From Prevotella sp. UBA6994 (lineage in GTDB: Bacteria > Bacteroidota > Bacteroidia > Bacteroidales > Bacteroidaceae), in NCBI GenBank assembly GCA_002449845.1, contig DJXW01000014.1:91634-155633 (forward strand): a DNA stretch of 64,000 nucleotides. Reading direction: 5' to 3'. The translations under genes and the position numbers were made by a program. The notes under the pieces are model-generated. The model had not been told where the DNA came from. It saw only the letters and a list, made by a program, of their open reading frames with translations, and searched no databases. Every line of letters begins with the position of its first letter. Within the stretch, counting starts at the first letter, position 1. This document shows, one piece after another, positions 15,307-24,419 of the stretch.

Positions 15307-17097
15307 TTATATCGGATAAATGATGTTTACGATGAATAGACACGCAGTGAGCAATATCACGTGCATGAGTAAGCCAATCTTCATGAAGTCGGTAAACTTA
15401 TAGCCGCCAGGACCATAAATCAGCATGAGCGTGCTGGAACCAATGGGGGTGGCAAAGCTAATGGTTATTGAAATCATCAAGGAGATGACAAATGGCAGAG
15501 GGTTACATCCCAATACGGTAGCTTCTTGAAAGACGATAGGGAAGAATACGCCGCTTGCTCCAACGTCGCTGATAAACTCGCTTACGATAGAGGCGAGCAG
15601 ACACATTACAATCATGATAATATATGGGTTGTGTCCACAGATGTTTAACACCCCCATAGCAATGACATCGGCAATGCCCAACTTGGTGATGGCGGTACTG
15701 ATGACCATCGTGCAGCCCAAGATGAGCAGCAGTTCCCATTCTATATATTTGGTCACTTTCTGAATCTTGCAGCATTTAAATAACAACATGGCTCCAGCTG
15801 CCATCATGGTCGTAGCCATCAATGGCATGATATGAAACGAGGAGAGAATGAACATCCCTAAAAGAATGATGGCAGAGATGACGGTCTTCTTGCCTAACTG
15901 CGGAACAAAATGAGAATCGAAGAAATTCAAGCTGCCTTTTGTCAGCATCTCCACCTTTTGTTCGTTTTTTTGTGGACATTCAAAAAGCAAGGAGTCGCCT
16001 GCCCTTAATTCCACTTCGCGAGGTTGCATGTCGATACGGTTTCCTTGACGGGCAACGGCAACAAGCACCATGTCCATGCGATGCTCAAACTCGTTTTCAC
16101 TCATCTTCGTTCCTATCAGGTCACTGTTGAAACCAATGTAGGCAGTGCGCAGTTTACGGTTGGTGTCGATTTCGCTCATGCTAAACACGTGATGGTCGGC
16201 AGCTACCAATCCATGTGTGTGCTTCAATTCCAGAATCTCATTGATTTGACCTGAGTAAATCAAACGGTCGCCTCCAAAGATGAACTCGTCTTGGGGAACG
16301 GGCGAGATAATCTCTTTGTCAAACCTGACAATCTCTATCAGTGAACCACCCCTGACGTTCATCAATCCTGTTTCAGCAACGGTCTTGCTCACTGCATCGT
16401 TGTCTGAGGGTACCAACAGCTCAACGGTGTAGTCGCTTGTGGATTCAAAAGAAGACTCTGGCGACCGACGGCTTGGAATCATGTTTCGGAACAAGACAAC
16501 CGAGATGATTCCCACGACGGTACAGAATAGTCCAGGAATAAACGGTACAAATAGGTGCATTGAAGACCCTGTTTGGTCAGCGTAAAGACCAGATATAATC
16601 AGGTTAGATGAGTTCCCTATCAACGTACATGAGCCACCCAATGTTGCAGCATAGCTCAATGGAATCAGCAGACGTGAAGGTTCTGTTCCCAATCGTCGAG
16701 CCCAAATCTTAACCACGTCGATAAACAGAACCACCACATTCACGGAGTTAAGCACTGCTCCCAATGCTGCCATCGGAACCATGAGCTTCACGATGGCCAT
16801 CTTGAAGTTCTTAGGTACGCCTAAAAAGTTCTTTGTCAACCAATACAAGAATCCCGATTGCATCAAGCCCGCCATCACCACGAAGAAAGCGGCATGTACC
16901 ACCACCGGCTCGCTTCCGAATCCAGCCATTCCCTCTTGTTCGGTTACAATCCCAAACATCAAGAGAATCGTAATGGCACCCAGAAACGCCACTTCCGCAG
17001 GAATATGGGTACGTGCCATTACCACAAAGATGCTGAAAATCGTGACAATGGTAATCCAGGCGTAAAGGTTCAGACCTAAGTAAACGATGCTCTCCAT
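15307..17097 (-). CDS. SLC13-family permease with two central RCK_C (TrkA-C) domains
   Basis: 596 residues. Hydrophobic halves (about 1-215 and 400-596) flank a soluble centre with two TrkA-C-like domains: GGSLIEIVRFDKEIISPVP, FIFGGDRLIYSG, then VLVAVARQGNRID and LRAGDSLLFECP. Family motifs LGGSCTLIGNSSNLIISG and FATPIGSSTLMLIYGPGGY correspond to the repeated SNT-like loops of DASS/SLC13 carriers, which import anions such as dicarboxylates or sulfate with Na+. RCK_C domains usually bind a small ligand. The gene begins 3 bases after the SpoIIE phosphatase and precedes two STAS genes. The substrate cannot be read from sequence. Confidence 0.87.
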   Translation of the reverse strand: MESIVYLGLNLYAWITIVTIFSIFVVMARTHIPAEVAFLGAITILLMFGIVTEQEGMAGFGSEPVVVHAAFFVVMAGLMQSGFLYWLTKNFLGVPKNFKMAIVKLMVPMAALGAVLNSVNVVVLFIDVVKIWARRLGTEPSRLLIPLSYAATLGGSCTLIGNSSNLIISGLYADQTGSSMHLFVPFIPGLFCTVVGIISVVLFRNMIPSRRSPESSFESTSDYTVELLVPSDNDAVSKTVAETGLMNVRGGSLIEIVRFDKEIISPVPQDEFIFGGDRLIYSGQINEILELKHTHGLVAADHHVFSMSEIDTNRKLRTAYIGFNSDLIGTKMSENEFEHRMDMVLVAVARQGNRIDMQPREVELRAGDSLLFECPQKNEQKVEMLTKGSLNFFDSHFVPQLGKKTVISAIILLGMFILSSFHIMPLMATTMMAAGAMLLFKCCKIQKVTKYIEWELLLILGCTMVISTAITKLGIADVIAMGVLNICGHNPYIIMIVMCLLASIVSEFISDVGASGVFFPIVFQEATVLGCNPLPFVISLMISITISFATPIGSSTLMLIYGPGGYKFTDFMKIGLLMHVILLTACLFIVNIIYPI

Positions 17098-17100
17098 AGT

Positions 17101-19476
17101 TTATGATTCATTGTTGGGGGTGTTGAGAAACTTCCGCAACGTGAGAACGTTCTTACCGTCTATGCGCTCATAGTTGACGGAATCCATGATTTGACGAACC
17201 AGATAAATGCCCAATCCTCCTATTGGGCGTTCTTCTACAGAGAGAGTCACATCAGCATCTTCCTTTTGGGTGGGATCAAAAGGAGTACCGTTGTCGGTGA
17301 TGATGAATTTGAGCCTTTTAACATTGGCTTTTGCTTGAATATAAACAGACCCCACCATTCCTTGTGGATAAGCGTAGCTCATCACGTTGACAACAGCCTC
17401 TTCCATTGCCAAGTTCATTGACATGGTTGTAGCCATGTCGAATCCCATCTTTTCGCAAACCTCATCTACGAAGACATTCAGTTGTGGAATGGTGGAAATA
17501 TCGTTGGGCAACTCTAATGTCTTGCTAAAGGTGTCAGGATAATCCACCTTACAATAGCGCAAAGCCAGCATGGATAAGTCGTCACTTTGCTCGGCATCTT
17601 TCACGAAATTGTTGATTTCTTCACTCATTTTCTTGATCAATGACATGGGTGATACTTCATTGCCTTGGCAAAAGGCTTGTCCAACTTGAATCATACGTTC
17701 CTCACCAAAGAGTTTCTGATTGGGGTCTTCTGCTTCAGTGAGTCCGTCGGTATAGAGGAATATGGTCGTATTATACGGAATCTTGGTTTCTTCCAATTGG
17801 TATTTGTATGCTCGTAAGATTCCCACGGGAATGTTGGCTTTCACCTTCAACAAGGTTGCTTCTTTCCCTAATAACATGGGTGCGCAATGACCTGCATTGC
17901 AATAACGGAAACGACCTGAAGGTATGTCGAGAACACCGATGAAAAGGGTGACAAACATGGAGGTCTCATTGTTTTCCGCCAAGAAATCATTGATTTGCGA
18001 TACGATGCGTTGGGGCTGACTCTCATGAGTGGCAATGGTATGGAAAAGACTGCTGGTTACTGCCATGACCAATGAGGCTGGCACACCTTTTCCACTGACA
18101 TCTCCTATGCAGAAAAACAACTTCTCGTCGCGAATGAAGAAATCAAACAGGTCTCCTCCCACTTCCCTTGCAGGTGTTAACTGCCCAAAGATATCTACGT
18201 CGTCCCGCTCTGGATAGGGAGGGTAAACCTTGGGAATCATGGCCCTTTGGATATTGGTGGCAACATTCAGTTCTCCCTTGATGCGCCCTTTCTCCTCGTT
18301 GACGGTTTGTAGCTTTTGGATATAATCGCTCAACGACTGTTGCATGAACTTGAAAGAGTTGTGCAACTTAAACATCTCGTCTCTTGACTTGATTTGAGGC
18401 AATGGGGCATTGAGATTGCCTTTAGCGATTTCTTCGGTAGATTCGGTAAACCGTTCCAGAGGGTACAAAAGACTTTTTACTTGTATGGAACAAAGGAACA
18501 TGATGAGCAGTAATCCAATGAGCAATAAGATAATGATGATGATGCTACTTGCCAGAGCTATTGCCATGAAGCTATGTTCAGGACACACAATGCCTATCGA
18601 CCACTTCATCCGTTCTACAGGTGAGAAGAACACGTAGCATTCTTCATGGTTGTAATACAACTTTTGTGTTCCACTCTTCCCTGATATCATGTCGTTGACT
18701 ACCGAATTAAATTTGGCGTCTTTGCTTTCATTGGCAAAGTCGAAAATCTTCTTCGTGAATAATCTGGTAGTATCGGGGTGTACGATGTATGTTCCGTCAT
18801 GGGTAATGGCGAAACTGTAGGCATCATCGTAATACTTGATGTTATCTATCAACATACTTAGCTTGTCGAGGGATAAGTCGGCAGTCACCACGGCTATCAA
18901 ATTGCTGTCGTTGTCTAAGATGGGATGAGAGTAAGTGGTCATGACCATGTTTCCGCCACCCTCGTCATAGTAAGGTTCACTCCAACTCTCTTGCTTCTTT
19001 TCTTGAATTTTCTTAAACCAGTTTTGGTTGAGGTAGTTGTAGTCTTTGGAACCTAATTGCTTGGTATGTATGCCCATACTATCCTGAAAGGCGTATGGTG
19101 AGAACAATGAACCCTCATCAGAGAAATAATCGGGTATAAAGGCTATAGCAGAACCGGAAATCATGGGATTTACCCTTACGATACGGCGTACCACCTCATA
19201 AATCTTGCCAGGATCATCCAAGTTGTTCTCTATAATAGGTATGTTGTTTTCTATTGCCACTTCCACAGAGTTAAGTATGTTCTCTATGCTCTGGTTGGTC
19301 ATGTGCAAAGCTCCTACGGCTCCTCTCTCTGCCTCTATTAACAATGCTTTTTTGATGAAAATATTGATGACATATCCAACACAACCAAAGATGATTGTAA
19401 CTATCAGGATAACTCGAAGGGTGAGCCTGTGCCTGAAAGATGTTGACGTTGGAAAATATCGTTCAATTATGTTCAT
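17101..19476 (-). CDS. Membrane sensor: Cache + HAMP + SpoIIE phosphatase + HATPase (RsbW-like)
   Basis: 791 residues. A transmembrane helix near 20-40, an extracytoplasmic Cache-type domain (about 45-310, with WSEPYYDEGGGNMVMTTYSH), a second helix (about 315-345), HAMP, a short coiled coil, then a PP2C/SpoIIE phosphatase: REVGGDLFDFF, IGDVSGKGVPASL, CNAGHCAPML, YTDGLTEAEDP, SDDLSML. The C-terminal 120 residues are a GHKL ATPase of anti-sigma type: N-box MNLAMEEAVVNVMSYAYP, DNGTPFDP, GGLGIYLVRQIMD. It should dephosphorylate and rephosphorylate STAS proteins in response to an outside signal. The permease and two STAS genes follow in the same operon. No sigma factor is adjacent. Confidence 0.88.
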   Translation of the reverse strand: MNIIERYFPTSTSFRHRLTLRVILIVTIIFGCVGYVINIFIKKALLIEAERGAVGALHMTNQSIENILNSVEVAIENNIPIIENNLDDPGKIYEVVRRIVRVNPMISGSAIAFIPDYFSDEGSLFSPYAFQDSMGIHTKQLGSKDYNYLNQNWFKKIQEKKQESWSEPYYDEGGGNMVMTTYSHPILDNDSNLIAVVTADLSLDKLSMLIDNIKYYDDAYSFAITHDGTYIVHPDTTRLFTKKIFDFANESKDAKFNSVVNDMISGKSGTQKLYYNHEECYVFFSPVERMKWSIGIVCPEHSFMAIALASSIIIIILLLIGLLLIMFLCSIQVKSLLYPLERFTESTEEIAKGNLNAPLPQIKSRDEMFKLHNSFKFMQQSLSDYIQKLQTVNEEKGRIKGELNVATNIQRAMIPKVYPPYPERDDVDIFGQLTPAREVGGDLFDFFIRDEKLFFCIGDVSGKGVPASLVMAVTSSLFHTIATHESQPQRIVSQINDFLAENNETSMFVTLFIGVLDIPSGRFRYCNAGHCAPMLLGKEATLLKVKANIPVGILRAYKYQLEETKIPYNTTIFLYTDGLTEAEDPNQKLFGEERMIQVGQAFCQGNEVSPMSLIKKMSEEINNFVKDAEQSDDLSMLALRYCKVDYPDTFSKTLELPNDISTIPQLNVFVDEVCEKMGFDMATTMSMNLAMEEAVVNVMSYAYPQGMVGSVYIQAKANVKRLKFIITDNGTPFDPTQKEDADVTLSVEERPIGGLGIYLVRQIMDSVNYERIDGKNVLTLRKFLNTPNNES

Positions 19477-19649
19477 TTTTCTTTCACAATCAAGAGAAAC
19501 ACTTAAATTGTGCTAAATTATAAATAAAAACTGGATTAAACAAAAAATAAAGATTGTTTAACAAAGAAAAATGTCTCTCACTCTCATCGTCTTGAGTGGA
19601 TGAATAATCATGAACGACCTTTAAAAACCTTCGTGACTTCCTTAAAAAA

Positions 19650-20348
19650 CTATTTCACAATATCTGATAGCCAAAATGCTTGCCTACAATCAAGACAAGC
19701 CCAATGTGGCGTGATGACAGGACTGTGTCGTTGCTGAGTATGGCCGAACACCTGATAAATATGAGGGAATGGCTTACAGGTTTCCATCTCGTTGATGTCA
19801 GCCCAGACCATACTGCCATATTGGTATCTGCCGCCACGTTCATAGCCAATCTGTGCCAAGGCATTGATACCTTCCGCAGAAAGAAGTAATTGATTGAGGT
19901 GACTGGCATTTAGTTCGCCAATGGTCTTTTCGTTGTACTTAAACCATCCTTCATTGACACCTGCATGGGTGAAGAGCACTTGCCTGCCGTTGACTTGACA
20001 TTCCCAACTCAGGCAAAAGAGAGATAGATGATTGGTGAAGACACGATGGAAATCGCTTTCCATGTAATGGCAAAACCTACTGGACATAGCTTTTTCCTGA
20101 TAAGATTGAAAGATGTAATGCAAATCATGATTGCCCAAGAGCATGGTTACCCTTGGAGCATGTTCCTTGGCAAATACGATGATGTCAAGAAGGTTTATCC
20201 ACGCTTCCTCGGGAGATATTCCCTCATGTGGATAAGGGTCTGCATAATCGCCGAGAAAGATAGCGTAATCATCTGGAGAAAGATTCTTAACGGCTTCTCT
20301 CCAAAAGCTACGTCCATGAATGTCGGGTAATATGAGAACGTCTTTCAT
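19650..20348 (-). CDS. Calcineurin-like metallophosphoesterase
   Basis: 232 residues from ATG 20346-20348 (MKDVLILPDIHGRSFWREAV); a TTG at 20360 would add four residues. The metal ligand motifs DIHG, FLGDYADPY, LLGNHDLHY, FTHAGV and VFGHTQQ are all present, so it is a two-metal phosphoesterase of the serine/threonine-phosphatase or Ap4A-hydrolase type. It lies 30 bases downstream of the LytTR response regulator on the same strand and may share its transcript. Substrate unknown. Confidence 0.82.
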   Translation of the reverse strand: MKDVLILPDIHGRSFWREAVKNLSPDDYAIFLGDYADPYPHEGISPEEAWINLLDIIVFAKEHAPRVTMLLGNHDLHYIFQSYQEKAMSSRFCHYMESDFHRVFTNHLSLFCLSWECQVNGRQVLFTHAGVNEGWFKYNEKTIGELNASHLNQLLLSAEGINALAQIGYERGGRYQYGSMVWADINEMETCKPFPHIYQVFGHTQQRHSPVITPHWACLDCRQAFWLSDIVK

Positions 20349-20378
20349 GTTTTTTGCCAAGAAATAATTGGAAGTGAT

Positions 20379-21104
20379 TTATTTCCCCAGAAACTTACTG
20401 TCTAAGTATTCGTTGAAAGCAGATCGGTAGAGGTCTCCAATGGGCAGGAAGGTGTCTGCGTCAAGGATAACCCTGTTCTTGTTGACTTCTTGAATGTATT
20501 TCAGATTGACAATATACGACCTGTGAATGCGCATGAAATAGTTGGGAAGGCGTTCTTCCATCTTTTTCATACTCAACAGTACCACTATTGGCTTTCTGTC
20601 GTGGAGATAAATCTTCAGATATTCACTCATACCCTCCACGTATCTGATGTCGCTTACGTTTACCCGTACTACTTTATAGTCGGTCTTGAGAAAGAGGGCA
20701 TCATCTTCGTCTGGCGTGGAGATAATGGTGGGTTGAGCATTCTGTAATTCGTATTGTTTCTTTACTTTCAGTGCAGCACGTTGGAAATCGTCTAAACCAA
20801 AGGGTTTAAGCAAATAGTCAACCGCATCCACCTTATATCCTTCCACTGCATATTCTGAATAAGCGGTGGTAAATACCACGATGGGCGGAACAGACAACGA
20901 GCGTATAAAATCCATTCCATTCAAGTCGGGCATGTTGATGTCTATAAAGATGGCATCAATAATGTCTTTTTCCATGATGGCTTTTGCGTCAAGTGCACTT
21001 TGACATTCTCCCACCAGTTCTAAATAGGGTATCTTCTTGATGTAAGCAGCCAGTTGTTGCAAGGCTAATGGTTCATCGTCTATGGCTAAACATTTGATCA
21101 TCAT
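20379..21104 (-). CDS. LytTR-type response regulator
   Basis: 241 residues. Receiver domain: CLAIDDEPLALQQL at the N-terminus, phosphoacceptor Asp in DAIFIDINMPDLNG, and YLLKPFGLDDF. LytTR DNA-binding domain (about 135-240): VRYVEGMSEYLKIYL-like segment, then YFMRIHRSYIVNLKYIQEVN. LytTR regulators bind direct repeats and often control surface or autolysis genes. Its ATG overlaps the stop of the kinase gene by ATGA, so the pair is coupled. Confidence 0.93.
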   Translation of the reverse strand: MMIKCLAIDDEPLALQQLAAYIKKIPYLELVGECQSALDAKAIMEKDIIDAIFIDINMPDLNGMDFIRSLSVPPIVVFTTAYSEYAVEGYKVDAVDYLLKPFGLDDFQRAALKVKKQYELQNAQPTIISTPDEDDALFLKTDYKVVRVNVSDIRYVEGMSEYLKIYLHDRKPIVVLLSMKKMEERLPNYFMRIHRSYIVNLKYIQEVNKNRVILDADTFLPIGDLYRSAFNEYLDSKFLGK

Positions 21105-22300
21105 GATTCTATTGCTCTTATATCCAGTTTTACGTCATATTCTTTCTCGTTGTCATTGATGTCGAGCGTGTAATTGTCTCCATATATCAATTCCAAGCGT
21201 TTTTTCACATTTGCCAATCCCACACCTCCTTGCTCCTTATGACCTTCTTCATGTTTGCTGTTGGCACAAGCGAAATGCACATGGTCATCGTCAAACTTCA
21301 TTTCTACATGGATGTAGGATGGTTCCTTGTAACTAATGCCGTGTTTGAACGCATTTTCCACGAAGGTGATGAACAACATGGGGGGGATTGATTTCTCTGG
21401 AATTACCGTCGGAATGTTGACATTGATTTTCACTTTCTCGGAAAAACGCAGTTTCATCAACGTGATATAATTGTTGAGGAAATCCACTTCTCTGCTCAAT
21501 AATACGGAAGATTTGGCCCCCTCATACAACACGTATCTCATCAGCTTAGACAGTTCCAGGATCGTGGATTTTGCCTTGTCTGCATCTATATCTACGAGGG
21601 CATGGATGTTGTTGAGGGTGTTCATGAAGAAATGCGGATTGATTTGGTATTTCAAGTATTCCAGTTGATTTTCCAAGTTCTCCCTTTCCAACAATTGCAT
21701 TTCCATGGCATCACGTTCAGACTTAAAATAAAGTTTGATGCCTAAGTTCATGCCTAACAACAAAACCACCATAATGGAATGGATGATGTCAGTTGGTCCC
21801 ATGGGGAAAGGAGACCTTTCCTCAAACCTTTTGTGACGAGGATGATTGAATGCGGGTTTCTCTTTTGGGGGATGCATGGGAGGAAATATCTCGTCATGCT
21901 TGTCATTGAATAGTTCTCGCTCTCCTCTCTCTGACATGTCTTTTGGCATTTCCCTCATTTCTTTTTGTTGGTGCATCCTCCCGTGTCTCTCAGGGCCATG
22001 AGGTCTTTGGGTGCATTGGTAAACGACAAACACAGCCAATAATGCAATGGTCGTAACCAGATACATTAATTTCTTGTGCTTATAAATCAGTAAGGGTGCA
22101 AGTATAAAATTATGAATGAGGAAGATAATCAAGTAGATGCCCCAAGTCTTCCATACATGGAATACATGAGTCCATTCAAAGGTGAAGTCTGCATTGGAAG
22201 ATGCACGAATCGCCATGCTCACGAATGGCGTGAGAAAAAGTAGTAGCCAAAGGGCAAGGTATGTGAGATTTTCTTTAAAGTCGCGTATATGTGATGTCAT
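21101..22300 (-). CDS. LytS/YehU-type sensor histidine kinase
   Basis: 399 residues. Four hydrophobic segments (about 12-32, 45-68, 78-95 and 170-190), with a very charged His/Pro/Glu-rich stretch (about 98-165, for example HGPERHGRMHQQ) between the last two. The His_kinase domain holds the phosphoacceptor in LKYQINPHFFMNTLNNIHAL; the ATPase has ITFVENAFKHGISY and GGVGLANVKKRLEL. It signals to the coupled LytTR regulator. The His-rich stretch could bind metal, which is a guess. The Cthe_2159-like lipoprotein gene just upstream is a possible target. Confidence 0.92.
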   Translation of the reverse strand: MTSHIRDFKENLTYLALWLLLFLTPFVSMAIRASSNADFTFEWTHVFHVWKTWGIYLIIFLIHNFILAPLLIYKHKKLMYLVTTIALLAVFVVYQCTQRPHGPERHGRMHQQKEMREMPKDMSERGERELFNDKHDEIFPPMHPPKEKPAFNHPRHKRFEERSPFPMGPTDIIHSIMVVLLLGMNLGIKLYFKSERDAMEMQLLERENLENQLEYLKYQINPHFFMNTLNNIHALVDIDADKAKSTILELSKLMRYVLYEGAKSSVLLSREVDFLNNYITLMKLRFSEKVKINVNIPTVIPEKSIPPMLFITFVENAFKHGISYKEPSYIHVEMKFDDDHVHFACANSKHEEGHKEQGGVGLANVKKRLELIYGDNYTLDINDNEKEYDVKLDIRAIES

Positions 22301-22352
22301 AGGCTATTTCTTATATTATTAACGTGAAAAGATGGAGATTATTTTATAAAAT

Positions 22353-22396
22353 GGGTGTCGAACGACGTATGTCCCAGCTGTACTCGCTCGACACCC
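22353..22396 (-). terminator. Weak hairpin behind the Cthe_2159-like gene
   Basis: GGGTGTCGA (22353-22361) pairs with TCGACACCC (22388-22396) around a 26-base loop, eight bases past the stop codon. Only a broken AT stretch follows, so termination is uncertain. Confidence 0.45.
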
Positions 22397-22403
22397 TGGC
22401 CAT

Positions 22404-24251
22404 TTAATGCCATCCAGGCATTCCACCGCCCATGTTTCCCATGCCTCCTGTAGAATTTCCGCAAGTGGAGTATGGGGTGCTTAATGAGCTGATGGTGGCT
22501 GTTGAAGTGCCAGTAGAACTTAGTGTGGCAGAAGTGACAAGTCCGTACCAATCTGTACCAGTGGCAGAAGCACCATTATATATCGTGTATGAGCTGCCTT
22601 TTTTCAAGTTGGGTGAAGTGATGAGGAAACATGATGAGCCATTGAAGGATCTTCCCATCTTAAAAGATAGTATGTTGCTGTCTCCGTTGTTGAGGGCAAG
22701 GGTCGAACCGCTTGATATGTTTCCACCAAAGACAATACTGGGTTGTGTGCTGGATGAAGATGGGTAAGAGGTTCCACCGCCTATGCCTATCAATGTGCCG
22801 CCTGTGACAATCACTTCATATCGTTGTTCTTCGTTGGCATCAATGCCACATTCTGGTTGACCACATCCGTATGCTACGGTAGTTCCTCCCTTGACATAGA
22901 CGTTTTTATTGGCATCAAGTCCGTCATTGTTGATGGCAAATGCATACGTATAACCACCATTGAGGGTGAGGTCATAGGCTGAATTGATGGCATCATCGTA
23001 TGAATATACTTCAACGCTTCCGCCATTGATGGTGATGGCTTTCTTGCTCTCGATACCTTCTGAACCACTATCGCCTGTGGCTCTGACCATCACGCTTCCA
23101 CCGTCAATGGTGATATTTCCATCGGCTTTAATGCCCTTTGCTTTCGCGCTGTAGCTACTGTATGAATAAGTAGTGCCAGTAGTGATAACTTTCACGTTTC
23201 CGTCTTTCATGTTAAATTCCTGGTCAGTGGAGATTCCCTTTCCACCTTTTCCTGTGCTTTTGCAGAACAATTCACCACCATTGATAGTGATGGCATAGTC
23301 GGCTTTTATTCCTGCTGCTCCACTCACATCGTTCTCATCGCTGTCGTATTCTCCTTGTCCTGTGGTAATGGCAGTTACGCGTCCGCCGTCCATCACGAAC
23401 ACACTGTCAGTGGTGATTCCCTTACTTGCCTGTGCCGTTGTTTCACAGTTGATGATGCCACCTTTCACGAAAATGCCATCGTTCGACTTGATGCAATTGC
23501 TGGAAGTGGATTTCACGTAGATATCGTTGCCCGGGCGAAACATGATGTAATCGTCTGAGCATATTCCGTTTTTGGTGTTCGAGTAGATTCGTAGCTTGCC
23601 ACTTCCGTTGAAGAGCAATTCACCCTCGCTGAACAGTGTTGCTTTCTGGTCTTCACTGCTGGTGGCATACGAAGTACCATCGGTAAGTGAGTTGAAGGTA
23701 CCATTTGCCAATGTCACGTAGCAACGTTTTCCCACCTGAATGTTAATAGCTGGACCATCGTTATTCTTGATGCTCACGCCATTCAGTGTAAGTTGAAACT
23801 TCTTGTTGTCGTCTCCGCTTGCCATCTTGAACATTCCGTCATTGGTGGAACCGCTCAATACGTAGTTTACGCCTTTTACGGTGGAGGTCACTATGACATC
23901 GGCACCATCAATGTTTACGTTCACACCTTCTACCAGACCGCTGCAACTTGCCGTAGTACCATCGTAGTTGATGTAAACATTGGTGTTGAAAGTGTTGTTT
24001 TCCAAATAATCCTCATTGTCAGATGGTATGTTTTCTGTTTCGCTCAATGCCGTAGAGTCAACGGCTATTTCAAATGTTGTCAGGTCGCCAGCTGTTTCTG
24101 GGGTTGAGCCAGCTGAACTGGAGCCATTGGTAGTGTTGCTCCATGTGTTTTCGTTAATTGTCAAGTCTCTGTAATAATCATCAGAGGTTGAACACGATGC
24201 TGCAATCATTGTTGCAATGGCAATTACTGTAAGATTCAAATTTTTCTCCAT
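22404..24251 (-). CDS. Cthe_2159-like carbohydrate-binding lipoprotein
   Basis: 615 residues: signal with lipobox (TMIAASC), an acidic low-complexity stretch, then many beta-helix turns of the form 'GIKADxxITINGGxVxVxSxG' (GIKADYAITINGGELFCKST, GIKADGNITIDGGSVMVRAT, DGLDANKNVYVKGGT). It ends GGMGNMGGGMPGWH, the Gly/Met tail common in this family. The namesake Cthe_2159 binds cellulose and polygalacturonate through a beta-helix with Ca2+. Probably an outer-membrane, surface-facing adhesin or glycan binder. It has its own -7 box at 24281-24288 and stands next to the LytS/LytR genes. Confidence 0.75.
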   Translation of the reverse strand: MEKNLNLTVIAIATMIAASCSTSDDYYRDLTINENTWSNTTNGSSSAGSTPETAGDLTTFEIAVDSTALSETENIPSDNEDYLENNTFNTNVYINYDGTTASCSGLVEGVNVNIDGADVIVTSTVKGVNYVLSGSTNDGMFKMASGDDNKKFQLTLNGVSIKNNDGPAINIQVGKRCYVTLANGTFNSLTDGTSYATSSEDQKATLFSEGELLFNGSGKLRIYSNTKNGICSDDYIMFRPGNDIYVKSTSSNCIKSNDGIFVKGGIINCETTAQASKGITTDSVFVMDGGRVTAITTGQGEYDSDENDVSGAAGIKADYAITINGGELFCKSTGKGGKGISTDQEFNMKDGNVKVITTGTTYSYSSYSAKAKGIKADGNITIDGGSVMVRATGDSGSEGIESKKAITINGGSVEVYSYDDAINSAYDLTLNGGYTYAFAINNDGLDANKNVYVKGGTTVAYGCGQPECGIDANEEQRYEVIVTGGTLIGIGGGTSYPSSSSTQPSIVFGGNISSGSTLALNNGDSNILSFKMGRSFNGSSCFLITSPNLKKGSSYTIYNGASATGTDWYGLVTSATLSSTGTSTATISSLSTPYSTCGNSTGGMGNMGGGMPGWH

Positions 24252-24280
24252 AATTCACATCTTTTTCGTTTAACTCATTG

Positions 24281-24288
24281 CAAAGATA
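24281..24288 (-). promoter_or_regulatory. -7 box (TATCTTTG) of the Cthe_2159-like gene
   Basis: TATCTTTGCAATG on the minus strand, 30 bases before ATG 24251. Confidence 0.7.
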
Positions 24289-24356
24289 AAGATAAGACGC
24301 TGAATGGGGAAAAACATTCAACCAATTACCAATTTTGTTCAGTAAAATTATGTGAT

Positions 24357-24392
24357 AAAAAAACATGAGGTCACACATTATGCGACCTCATG
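24357..24392 (-). terminator. Terminator of the pyrG-yidC-peptidase-MFS transcript
   Basis: On the minus strand CATGAGGTC (24384-24392) pairs perfectly with GACCTCATG (24364-24372), followed by seven T. It lies 28 bases behind the MFS stop codon. Confidence 0.88.
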
Positions 24393-24419
24393 CTTATAAT
24401 AATTATATAAGGTGTATGG

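Noticed and set aside
19477..19649. Gene or RNA in the gap before the SpoIIE sensor gene
   Set aside because: AT-rich with no open frame of interest, no stable hairpin and only a poor promoter match.
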